From: Gimesia benthica
Lineage (GTDB): Bacteria; Planctomycetota; Planctomycetia; Planctomycetales; Planctomycetaceae
Length of the DNA stretch: 64,000 bases
Direction: 5' to 3'
NCBI RefSeq assembly: GCF_009720525.1
Contig: NZ_CP043930.1
Coordinates: forward strand, 7,948,001-8,012,000
Below the pieces are notes generated by a model. That model ran no database searches and was not told the DNA's origin. It worked only from the letters and a program-made list of their open reading frames with translations. How positions within the stretch are numbered: position 1 is the first letter of the stretch; every line of letters begins with the position of its first letter. Of the stretch, positions 47,019 to 55,268 are shown one piece after another. The translations under genes were made by a program, and so were the position numbers.

Positions 47019-48056
47019 ATGAATTTACTGCAAACTCAATCCATGCATCTCAAGGCGGGTATCTTCTGTTGTCTACTGCTGTTTGTCGCTCCCGTATTTG
47101 GTCAGGGAGTGCCTCCTGCGCCGGGCTGCGACCAGGAGCCGGGACAATGCGTGAATACCCCGGATTGCACATCCTGTGTTCCAGAGATCAATTACTGGGT
47201 CGTCAGTTCGCGTTGCTGTATGCAGAAAAGCAAATGCTGCTGTCCCTGCTGCGATTTTGAAGTCTATCACTCAGACGAAGCCGGGAGGGTTTCTACTCAG
47301 TCGATGGAGAGTCTGCTGCAGTCCCTGGATCCGAATGCCCCCATCTGCATCATGGTGCATGGGAGTTTCGTCAAATGGGAGAGCGTACTCCTCGATTCCT
47401 ATAATACGTATCTCTGGCTGAGAAATGCGGCCCCGCACCTGCCTTTAAACGTGATCTTCTTTACCTGGCCCAGTGATGATACACCGACGAAGATTGTTCC
47501 CGTCGATGTCAATATCCTGGGAAAACGTGCTGAGTATAACGGCTTCTATGTTTCACGACTGATCGCCGATCTGCCGTCCCACCATCCGATCAGCCTGCTG
47601 GGTCACAGTCACGGTGCCCGTGTGGTCGCTTCTACAATGCACCTGATTGGCGGGGGATCGATTCAGGGTGTTTCCCTGCAGGATTGTGGACTAGAGATCT
47701 GCTGCCATTGTCGGCACTTCCGCGTCGTCTTTGCCGCTGCGGCGATCAATCATAACTGGCTGAACCCCGGGGATCGTTATGGCTGCGGATTGAACTGTAC
47801 TGACTGCCTGGTCAACCTGAGAAACCATAAGGACCGGATCCTGCGGTTCTATCCTGTACTCGCGCCGATCTCGCGACGGGCGCTTGCCAAGACCGGCTTT
47901 ACCTGGCTGGACCGTCGTAAACTGGGCGATGACGTCAACCGCGTGCACGATATCGACGTCTCACAGTGTGTTGGGGGAGGCCACATGTTCCCTAACTATT
48001 ACAGCCACCCGCAAATTGCGGAAGCCATTGTGCCGGCCATCTATTTCAGCAACTGA
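47019..48056 (+). CDS. Secreted Cys-rich alpha/beta-hydrolase-like protein
   Basis: 345 residues. Signal peptide to about residue 29 (FGQG); an inner ATG at 47043 is an alternative start. A Cys-rich segment (36-80) includes CCMQKSKCCCPCC. The alpha/beta hydrolase fold follows: oxyanion region MVHGSFVKWES, nucleophile elbow GHSHGAR (Ser about 195), and a candidate catalytic His in GGGHMFPNYY near the C-terminus. More cysteines (LEICCHCRHF, CGLNCTDCL) lie inside the hydrolase domain. The substrate is unknown. The disulfide-rich character resembles the secreted protein at 4326-4799. Confidence 0.75.
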   Translation: MNLLQTQSMHLKAGIFCCLLLFVAPVFGQGVPPAPGCDQEPGQCVNTPDCTSCVPEINYWVVSSRCCMQKSKCCCPCCDFEVYHSDEAGRVSTQSMESLLQSLDPNAPICIMVHGSFVKWESVLLDSYNTYLWLRNAAPHLPLNVIFFTWPSDDTPTKIVPVDVNILGKRAEYNGFYVSRLIADLPSHHPISLLGHSHGARVVASTMHLIGGGSIQGVSLQDCGLEICCHCRHFRVVFAAAAINHNWLNPGDRYGCGLNCTDCLVNLRNHKDRILRFYPVLAPISRRALAKTGFTWLDRRKLGDDVNRVHDIDVSQCVGGGHMFPNYYSHPQIAEAIVPAIYFSN

Positions 48057-48376
48057 AAACACTGTACATTTCCGCCTGCCAGACCTCACTGTCTACTGTC
48101 ATACCCTGACTGACACACGATGCTGTCCGTCTCACAAGCCGTCAGAAACCGCGAATTTATTTTGCATCTCTCGTGAAAGCGGAGTATTCTGACGGATAAT
48201 TAATCCGCCATGGGACAGACAAAGCACCCCTATCCACCTGCCACATTGGGACTTATGCCTTCCCAGTATTCTTTGTGGATCTTTCAGAATTATTCGAGAT
48301 TCTGAAAATAAATCCGCCTGCTCGTGCATCGTTGTTACTAAAAGCCGTGGTTTTGTTATGTAAACGGGAGTAGATA
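48057..48376. other. 320-bp region upstream of the ECF operon
   Basis: Contains the promoter of the sigma-factor operon. A 15-bp palindrome, CGGAT-AATTA-ATCCG (48193-48207), lies about 170 bases before the start codon and could be an operator. No second gene. Confidence 0.35.
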
Positions 48377-48910
48377 TTGGCCACCGGTAACGATGGCAAG
48401 CTCGCCCCCGAGATCGTCCATCAACTGTTTGAGACTCATGCAGGCGAATTGCGCGCTTTTTTGACGGGTATGCTCCGCAACCATGATCTGGCAGATGAAG
48501 CATTCCAGCTTACCTTTTCCAAAGCACTCCAGTCAGGAGGTCAGTCTCGGGAAGAGACCCGCAAGGGCTGGTTGTTTCGTGTCGCCTACCATGAAGCGAT
48601 GGCCCTTATCCGTCGCGATAAAATCCACAGGAAGTCGCTGAACGATCTTAGCCAGATGACTAGCCAGTTCTGGGACGAGGCACCAGATCAGCGACTTCTG
48701 GATCACGAAAACCAGGAACAGATCCGACAGGCCCTTGAAAGCCTGCCAGACAACCAGCGGGTGATCGTCATCGCCCGTATTTACGATAACAAGACCTTCA
48801 AAGAGATCTCGGAAGAACAGGAGATCCCTTTGGGAACTGTGCTCACCAGAATGAGGCTCGCGATTCAAACACTGTCCCGGCAATTGAACTCACCTTCAGA
48901 TGATTCCTGA
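48377..48910 (+). CDS. ECF-family RNA polymerase sigma factor
   Basis: 177 residues from a TTG start with GGGAG 6 bases upstream. Sigma region 2 spans about 15-85 (LFETHAGELRAFLTGML ... GWLFRVAYHEAMALIRR), and region 4 about 115-170 (ALESLPDNQRVIVIARIYDNKTF, then the helix-turn-helix EISEEQEIPLGTVLTRM). Followed after 26 bases by a membrane protein that fits an anti-sigma factor. It probably controls its own operon and envelope genes; the stimulus is unknown. Confidence 0.93.
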   Translation: MATGNDGKLAPEIVHQLFETHAGELRAFLTGMLRNHDLADEAFQLTFSKALQSGGQSREETRKGWLFRVAYHEAMALIRRDKIHRKSLNDLSQMTSQFWDEAPDQRLLDHENQEQIRQALESLPDNQRVIVIARIYDNKTFKEISEEQEIPLGTVLTRMRLAIQTLSRQLNSPSDDS

Positions 48911-48936
48911 GTCTCACTTGTCCGCCACTGTTTAAG

Positions 48937-49518
48937 ATGACCGCTATGAATAATTCACCTGACAATTTGGATGCAGATCAAACCGGCGACCTGGAATGGC
49001 TGGCGTTTCAATACGTGGCCAATGAGCTTTCGGAGCAGGAGTGCCTGCAGTTCGAATCCCTGCTGGCCGAAAAGCAGTCTGCCCGCGAAGCACTGGTCCA
49101 TGCCACTCAGTTGGTTGCCGGTCTGAAGTCCATCGCGCCCCAACCTGCCGGGCAGGCGACAGTCGCTGCTGCTCAACAGCCGGAAACGACCTCAACTACC
49201 CGTTGGGCCTTCTGGGGACTGCTGACCACCGCCGCCGCTGTAGTGTTGCTGGTTCCCAGTCTGTTTAAATCGACTGGCACCACGGACAGCCCCACAATCC
49301 CCACCGCTCAGACCGAACCTTCTACTGAAGATGCCGAATATTTACTGAGCCTCTGGGCTGAGTCTTCCCAGGAAAGCAACGTCGCGCTCACCTCGAACAT
49401 GAATACGGAAACGGTCGAATATAGCGATCAACAGAATGTGCTCGCTGACAACCAGTCCCTGGAAGTTCCGGACTGGCTCTACACGGCTGTATCACTTCCG
49501 GAAGAAAGCGTCAATTGA
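48937..49518 (+). CDS. Anti-sigma-factor-like single-pass membrane protein
   Basis: 193 residues. The N-terminal cytoplasmic part has a helical region with EWLAFQYVANELSEQE, similar to anti-sigma N-termini. One transmembrane helix at about 88-106 (WAFWGLLTTAAAVVLLVPSL) is followed by a Thr/Glu-rich periplasmic tail. No ZAS zinc motif (HxxxCxxC) is present. Position directly after the ECF gene supports the anti-sigma role. Its stop overlaps the next start by four bases (TTGA). Confidence 0.75.
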   Translation: MTAMNNSPDNLDADQTGDLEWLAFQYVANELSEQECLQFESLLAEKQSAREALVHATQLVAGLKSIAPQPAGQATVAAAQQPETTSTTRWAFWGLLTTAAAVVLLVPSLFKSTGTTDSPTIPTAQTEPSTEDAEYLLSLWAESSQESNVALTSNMNTETVEYSDQQNVLADNQSLEVPDWLYTAVSLPEESVN

Positions 49519-50201
49519 GCATGCGAAGTATGAACCGTTTCACCGCCGATCAATGTCCGCTTCTGACCTGGGTCTGCCTGTTCTGCCTGACCCTGATCAC
49601 CGGCAGTACGCTCTCCGCGGAAGATCCCCGGGCCTCTGCCACCGTCAATGTTTCCAAAGAAGCATCGAAGAAAGCAGGGGACAAAGCAGACGGTGCCCGG
49701 AAAGAACCCAAAAACGCTGGTGCACTCTCCCCGGAGCGTGAAAAACAGGCTCTGGAGTTTGCCCGCTCGCATCACCCCGAGCTGGCCGAACTGATCGAAC
49801 GACTCAAAAAACATCGTCCCCGCGAATACCGTCGGGCCGTCCGTGACCTGGATACAACTCTGACCCGTCTCGAACGGTTCAAACATCGGGACGGCGAACG
49901 CTATCGCCTGACACTCGAACGCTGGGAAGTCGATTCCCGCATTCGTCTGCTGGCGGCCCAGGTTTCGATCAAGGGGAGCGATGCAGACCAGGCGGAACTC
50001 AAATCACTTTTGAAGCAGCGTGTGGATCTGCAGCTGGAACTGTTACAGCACGACAAGAAATCCGCAGAGAAGCGTCTGCAGAAACTGGAGAAATCCATCT
50101 CCGAGATGGAACAGAACCGGGACCAGCTCGTCGATGCCGAGCTGAAACGTATTAAGCGAAATCTCAAGAAAACCAAGTCCAAAACAAGCGACAAAAAGTA
50201 A
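49515..50201 (+). CDS. Secreted coiled-coil protein in the ECF operon
   Basis: 228 residues if the TTG at 49515 is used (overlapping the previous stop); ATG at 49521 or 49530 is also possible. Signal peptide with TLITGSTLSAED, a Lys/Ala-rich linker, then helical heptads from about 75 to the end (LIERLKKHRPREYRRAV ... SEMEQNRDQLVDAELKRIKR) and a very basic C-terminus. The arrangement resembles Spy/CnxR-type periplasmic sensors that act with ECF systems, but the resemblance is structural only. Confidence 0.7.
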   Translation: MSMRSMNRFTADQCPLLTWVCLFCLTLITGSTLSAEDPRASATVNVSKEASKKAGDKADGARKEPKNAGALSPEREKQALEFARSHHPELAELIERLKKHRPREYRRAVRDLDTTLTRLERFKHRDGERYRLTLERWEVDSRIRLLAAQVSIKGSDADQAELKSLLKQRVDLQLELLQHDKKSAEKRLQKLEKSISEMEQNRDQLVDAELKRIKRNLKKTKSKTSDKK

Positions 50202-50252
50202 CCGGATTACCTTTTGACAGACAAAGTTGTCTTCCTTATTGCAAGGTGTGGT

Positions 50253-53015
50253 ATGAAATCACTCAAACTCTATCGTAGTGTTTACTCTCTCACAGCAGGT
50301 ATGCTGGCACTGGCGCTGTTTTCCCTGACAGCGACCGCCGCAGATCAGGATCAGGTGAAACAGCCGGTCGAACAGCGGTATGCTGATCAGTCCACTCAGG
50401 AGGTTCCCCAGTTCCAGCAGCACGTCGTGCCCTTGCTGGGAAAACTGGGCTGTAACGGCCGCGCCTGTCACGGTTCGTTCCAGGGCAAAGGTGATTTCCG
50501 TCTGTCTCTGTTTGGTTACGACTTCGTCATGGACCACAAAGAGTTGACCAACGCCGAAGCAGAGCGGGTCAACATGAAAGAGCCCGGCAAAAGCCTGATC
50601 ATTCAGAAGCCTTTGAATGAAATTGAACACGAAGGGGGCAAACGTTTCGAGCTCAACAGCTGGCAGCATCGCCTGCTGACCCGCTGGATTGCCGGCGGCG
50701 CACAGGGAGTACCCAAAGACGCACCCAAGTTCGATCGCCTGGAAGTCACTCCAAATGCGATTCAGTTCAGCAAAGAAGGGGAGACCGTTCAGCTGAAAGC
50801 GGTTGCCGTCTGGTCTGATGGTACCCGTGAAAACGTAACCCCCATCTGCCGCTTCCAGACGAACAACGAGCAGATCGCGACCATCAATGAAGAAGGTCTG
50901 GTCACTTCCAATAAACCAGGCGATACGCACGTGGTCGTGTTCTACGATGCCGGCGTGATTCCCGTCCCCGTACTGCAGCCCGTTTCCGATCAATATGGCG
51001 ACAAGTATCCACAGGTTGCTGCCTCAACCAAGGTCGACAAGCTGGTTGTCAACAAACTGCAGAAACTGGGCGTGGTGCCCGCAGATCTCTGTGATGACAC
51101 CGAGTTCCTCCGCCGCGTCAGCCTCGACCTGTCCGGAACGTTGCCCGCACCGCATGAAGTTGAAGCCTTCCTCAAGAATACCTCTCCCAACAAGCGTGCT
51201 GAGAAAATTGACGAGTTGCTGGAAAGCCCCGGCTATGCTGCCTGGTGGACCACCAAGCTCTGCGACTTCACCCAGAACAACTATGATGATCTGATCAACG
51301 TCGCTCCCGTTCGCGACAAACCGAGCCAGGAATGGTACGACTGGATTAAGAAACGCGTCACTGACAACGCTGGCTATGACGACATTGTCGAAGGCATCCT
51401 GCTGGCCACCAGCCGCGAAAAAGGGGAAGACTTCGATCAGTTCACCAAAAACATGAACGCCATTTACCAGGACAAACCGGGGCAGGATTTCGCTGATCGC
51501 GAGCATATGCCTTACTACTGGGCCCGACGGAATTTCCGTAACCCTGACGACCGGGTACTCGGTTTTGCCTATACCTTCCTGGGGATTCGCATTCAATGTG
51601 CCCAGTGCCATAAGCACCCTTTTGACCAGTGGACCCAGAACGACTTCAAAGAATTCCGCGGCTTCTTTACCCGCGTCAACTTCGGCGTCAATCCCGAGTC
51701 ACGCGATGAATATGCGGCAATGGTCGAAGAGCTGGGCGCAGACAAGCTCCGCGGTAACCAGTTACTCCGTGAGCTGAATAAGAAGGTCAACAAAGGGGAA
51801 ACCGTACCTTTCATGGAAGTGTATGTTCCCAAGGCCCGTCCTGCGAACAAGAATCAAAATAAGAACAAAAACAAAAAGCAGCGTCGACAGGGACGCAACC
51901 AGAGCCCGGCTACCGCCAAGCTCCTGGGAGCCGAAGTCGTCGAGATCAACGAAATGGATGATCCCCGTGCTGCATTGATGGAATGGTTACGTCGGGAAAA
52001 CAACCCGTTCTTCGCCAAAGCGTTCGTGAACCGTGTCTGGTCTGCCTATTTCAACCGGGGCATCATTGAACCGGCTGATGACCTGAACCTGGCCAATCCT
52101 CCGAGCAATGCTCCGCTGCTGGATTACCTTTCTCGTGAATTCGTGAAACATGATTACGATATGAAATGGCTGCACCGGGAAATCGCCAACAGCGACACCT
52201 ACCAGCGCAGCTGGAAGACCAACCCGACCAATGAACTCGATGAAGTCAACTTCAGCCACTACATTCCCCACCGGATGCCGGCCGAAGTGCTCTACGATGC
52301 GATTCACCAGGCAACCGCTTCAGATGATGCCATCGACAGCATGAAAAACAGTGTCGGCGAACGGGCCATCGGCATCGCAGCTTCGGGTGTCCGCAACCGG
52401 GCTCTCCGCGACAAGCAATACGCGTTAACGATCTTCGGACGCTCGACCCGGGAAAGCAACTGTGACTGCGATCGCTCCGTCGATCCCAGCCTGCTGCAGA
52501 CCATGTACATCAAGAACGACAACGATGTGTATTCCGCCATCAACCGTTCCAACAGCAGCTGGCTGTTCCAGGTAGGACAGCAACTGGGAGCCGTCGAAGC
52601 GAAGAATGCTCAGAAAACACGCATGAACGATCGTGCCGATCAGCTCAAAGAGCAGGCTCAGCAGTTGAAACAGCGGGTTGCCCAGCTCAAGAAGCAGGAA
52701 GATAAGAAAAAGCAGCTGCAACAGGCACAAAAGCGTCTGCGAACTGTGACTGCAGAACTGAAAAAAGTACGACAGAACGCAGGTCGTGCCCAGAACAGTC
52801 CGGCCAAGGTGCAAACCCTGGAAGAACCAATCTCCGCAGAGAAAACCGAAGAGATCATCACCCGGACATACCTGCGGAGCCTGAGCCGTTATCCCACGGA
52901 ACAGGAAACCGAGTCTGCGAAGAAGTACATTGAAGAATCGAAAGACAAAATGGCTGGTATTTACGACCTGATCTGGGCCGTGCTGAATACTAAAGAATTC
53001 ATGCTGAATCACTAA
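50253..53015 (+). CDS. DUF1549/DUF1553 cytochrome-like protein with Ig-like domain
   Basis: 920 residues from ATG 50253 (AAGGTGTGG upstream). Signal peptide, then a PSCyt1-like region with the unusual heme-type motif CNGRACHG (CX4CH). A bacterial Ig-like domain (RLEVTPNAIQFSKEGE ... GLVTSNKPGDTHVVV) follows. The DUF1549 region contains CAQCHKHPFDQW (CxxCH), and a coiled coil (about 785-850) splits the DUF1553 C-terminal part ending in VLNTKEFMLNH. This family is abundant in planctomycetes and is always paired with DUF1501 proteins; enzymatic function is unproven. Gene 53110 is its partner. Confidence 0.9.
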   Translation: MKSLKLYRSVYSLTAGMLALALFSLTATAADQDQVKQPVEQRYADQSTQEVPQFQQHVVPLLGKLGCNGRACHGSFQGKGDFRLSLFGYDFVMDHKELTNAEAERVNMKEPGKSLIIQKPLNEIEHEGGKRFELNSWQHRLLTRWIAGGAQGVPKDAPKFDRLEVTPNAIQFSKEGETVQLKAVAVWSDGTRENVTPICRFQTNNEQIATINEEGLVTSNKPGDTHVVVFYDAGVIPVPVLQPVSDQYGDKYPQVAASTKVDKLVVNKLQKLGVVPADLCDDTEFLRRVSLDLSGTLPAPHEVEAFLKNTSPNKRAEKIDELLESPGYAAWWTTKLCDFTQNNYDDLINVAPVRDKPSQEWYDWIKKRVTDNAGYDDIVEGILLATSREKGEDFDQFTKNMNAIYQDKPGQDFADREHMPYYWARRNFRNPDDRVLGFAYTFLGIRIQCAQCHKHPFDQWTQNDFKEFRGFFTRVNFGVNPESRDEYAAMVEELGADKLRGNQLLRELNKKVNKGETVPFMEVYVPKARPANKNQNKNKNKKQRRQGRNQSPATAKLLGAEVVEINEMDDPRAALMEWLRRENNPFFAKAFVNRVWSAYFNRGIIEPADDLNLANPPSNAPLLDYLSREFVKHDYDMKWLHREIANSDTYQRSWKTNPTNELDEVNFSHYIPHRMPAEVLYDAIHQATASDDAIDSMKNSVGERAIGIAASGVRNRALRDKQYALTIFGRSTRESNCDCDRSVDPSLLQTMYIKNDNDVYSAINRSNSSWLFQVGQQLGAVEAKNAQKTRMNDRADQLKEQAQQLKQRVAQLKKQEDKKKQLQQAQKRLRTVTAELKKVRQNAGRAQNSPAKVQTLEEPISAEKTEEIITRTYLRSLSRYPTEQETESAKKYIEESKDKMAGIYDLIWAVLNTKEFMLNH

Positions 53016-53109
53016 ACCGCTTCAGCAGACAAGAACCATATTAAAACAATTACATCCACACACAGCCTGAACGCAGTGATTCAGGCACCTCATTCTGAAA
53101 GGAACTCTA

Positions 53110-54408
53110 ATGGCCGTATCTATGACATGCGATGGAGTGAAGCGCCGCGACTTTTTGAAAATCGGGACTCTCGGTTTTACCGGGCTGACACTCTCCTCTT
53201 ACCTGCGGATGGTGGATGCCGGCGAAGCGAAACCGAAGCAGGCGACTTCCGCCATCTTCATCGAGCTTTCCGGCGGTCCGTCCCACATGGATACCTTCGA
53301 CCTCAAACCGGAATCATCCAGTGAATACCGGGGCGAATTCAAGCAGATCAAAACGAATGTGAGTGGCATCGAAATCTCCGAGCATCTGCCCAAGCTGGCT
53401 TCCTGCATGGACAAGTACGCTCTGCTGCGGGGTGTCTCTCACTCCGTCGCCGCGCATGCTTTGGGTCGCGAATATGTCAATACCGGCAGCCGTCCGCTGC
53501 CTTCACTGGAATACCCGGGATATGGTGCGGTCTTCACGAAGGAATATCCAGGACCGGCTAACCTGCCGCCTTATGTTTCGATTCCGAACTCCACTCAGAA
53601 ACCAGGCTTCCTGGGAGTGAAGTACGCTCCGCTTAATACCGGCGCGACTCCTCGTCCCGGTCAGCCGTTCAACGTGCGTGGCATTTCACTGCGTTCAGGA
53701 TTGACCGTCGAAAACATCGAACGCCGCGAGACACTGCTGCGGGATATCGACCAGACTTTCAACAGCCTGGAAAAGAATTCGCAGTTGATCGAAGGTCTGG
53801 ATCGTTTTGGACAGCAGGCGCATGCCATTATCACTTCCAAGCGTGCCCGTGATGCCTTCGACATTTCGAAAGAATCGCCGGCATTCACGAAACAGTTCGG
53901 CGAATCAAGTTTTGGTCAGAGCTGTCTGCTGGCATCGCGGCTGGTGGAATCTGGCGTGCGGTTCGTCACAGTCTCCATGGGGGGCTGGGATACACACCGC
54001 AACAACTGGGAGAGCCTGGAAAATCGCCTGCTGCCTCCCTTCGATGAAGGGCTGTCTGCTCTCTTCAACGGACTGGCTGAAAAGGGGCTGCTGGAAACCA
54101 CGGCTGTGTACGTCACCGGGGAATTCGGACGTACTCCCAAGATCAACACGCAGCGTGGCGGACGGGATCACTACCCCCGTTGTATGTTCATGCTGATGGC
54201 AGGTGGCATGGTCAAAGGCGGCCAGGTCATCGGTAAAAGTACCGCCAATGGGACTGAGCCTGCCGACGCCGGTCGGTCTCCCGACGATGTTGCTGCTTCC
54301 TTCTACCACAACCTGGGGATTGACTTTACCCGGGAATACCACACGAACACCGGTCGTCCGATCACAATCGTACGCGATGGTTCTGTGATTAACGAACTGT
54401 TCAGCTAG
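53110..54408 (+). CDS. DUF1501 protein, Tat-exported
   Basis: 432 residues with GAAAGGAA before the ATG. Twin-arginine signal KRRDFLKIG. DUF1501 (sulfatase/alkaline-phosphatase-like fold) motifs: IELSGGPSHMDTFDLKP, SMGGWDTHRNNW, VTGEFGRTPKIN and RGGRDHYPRCMFMLMAGG, which supply likely metal ligands. Exported partner of the DUF1549/DUF1553 protein in the same operon. Activity is unknown in the literature I know. Confidence 0.93.
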   Translation: MAVSMTCDGVKRRDFLKIGTLGFTGLTLSSYLRMVDAGEAKPKQATSAIFIELSGGPSHMDTFDLKPESSSEYRGEFKQIKTNVSGIEISEHLPKLASCMDKYALLRGVSHSVAAHALGREYVNTGSRPLPSLEYPGYGAVFTKEYPGPANLPPYVSIPNSTQKPGFLGVKYAPLNTGATPRPGQPFNVRGISLRSGLTVENIERRETLLRDIDQTFNSLEKNSQLIEGLDRFGQQAHAIITSKRARDAFDISKESPAFTKQFGESSFGQSCLLASRLVESGVRFVTVSMGGWDTHRNNWESLENRLLPPFDEGLSALFNGLAEKGLLETTAVYVTGEFGRTPKINTQRGGRDHYPRCMFMLMAGGMVKGGQVIGKSTANGTEPADAGRSPDDVAASFYHNLGIDFTREYHTNTGRPITIVRDGSVINELFS

Positions 54409-54485
54409 AACTGAGCATTGGTTTCAACCGCCAGGTGCAATGGTGTTCTCTGGCATTTTATATAATTTCCTGAGGGGGAATACGA

Positions 54486-54998
54486 ATGTTGAAAGTATCG
54501 AAAGCGCTTCTGACCTTTGCTCTGATCCTGGCCTGTGTCGCAACTGTCGATGCAGCTGAAAAAGGTGCAAAAAAGAAAAAAGGCAACAAGAAGCAGCCCG
54601 CAGTTCGGATCCAGGCCCTGAACCTGCCTGACTCCATCGAACTGAGTGCAGAGCAGAAAGAAAAAGTTGCCGCGCTGAAGAAAGAATACACGCCGCAATT
54701 TGTCGCTCTGCAGAAGAAAAATCGCGAAATTATGACTCCTGATCAGCTGAAAGCCCGTCGGGAAGCCATGAAAGCAGCGAAAGATGCCGGCAAAAAAGGC
54801 AAAGAACTTCGTGAATCTGTAGACGAAGCCGTCAAACTGACTGACGAGCAGCAAAAGCAGATGAAAGAAGTGACTGCTGCTACCCGCAAACTGAACGGAG
54901 AAGTCCGTGGCAAGCTGGAATCAGTTCTGACTTCAGAACAGCTCGCCAAAATCAAAAAACCGGGCAAAGCTGGCAAAAAGAAAAAGAAAAACAGCTAG
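54486..54998 (+). CDS. Small secreted Lys-rich Spy-like protein
   Basis: 170 residues. Signal peptide 1-23, then a lysine cluster (AKKKKGNKKQ). Mostly helical afterwards, with repeated LSAEQKEKV and LTDEQQKQM segments similar to the LTxxQ motifs of Spy/CpxP proteins. Ends in a Lys-rich tail. Last gene of the ECF operon, with the terminator 62 bases on. Chaperone-like or metal-responsive function is only inferred. Confidence 0.75.
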   Translation: MLKVSKALLTFALILACVATVDAAEKGAKKKKGNKKQPAVRIQALNLPDSIELSAEQKEKVAALKKEYTPQFVALQKKNREIMTPDQLKARREAMKAAKDAGKKGKELRESVDEAVKLTDEQQKQMKEVTAATRKLNGEVRGKLESVLTSEQLAKIKKPGKAGKKKKKNS

Positions 54999-55060
54999 TA
55001 CTGTTGATTAGGTGCCTGTTCCAACGTGCTGAAGGGACAGGCAAGCCTGTCACTATTCGC

Positions 55061-55098
55061 TCCCCCGATTCCGTAAACCGAGTCGGGGGATTTTTTTT
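55061..55098 (+). terminator. Intrinsic terminator of the ECF operon
   Basis: 8-bp GC-rich stem 55061-55068/55083-55090 with a 14-base loop, then eight T (55091-55098). Confidence 0.93.
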
Positions 55099-55268
55099 AT
55101 ATCTTCGTACCAGATATCCCCGATATGCATAAATGTGAACGGGTCAGACGGGCAAAAAAGAGTTGTTTCCACACGTAAATCTTGATATAAACATAAGTTG
55201 ATTAAATACGTCTGTTTCTGAAGATCGACAGATCCATCTCTCTGTTTCAGAGGTGAGGAGTACTGGCA

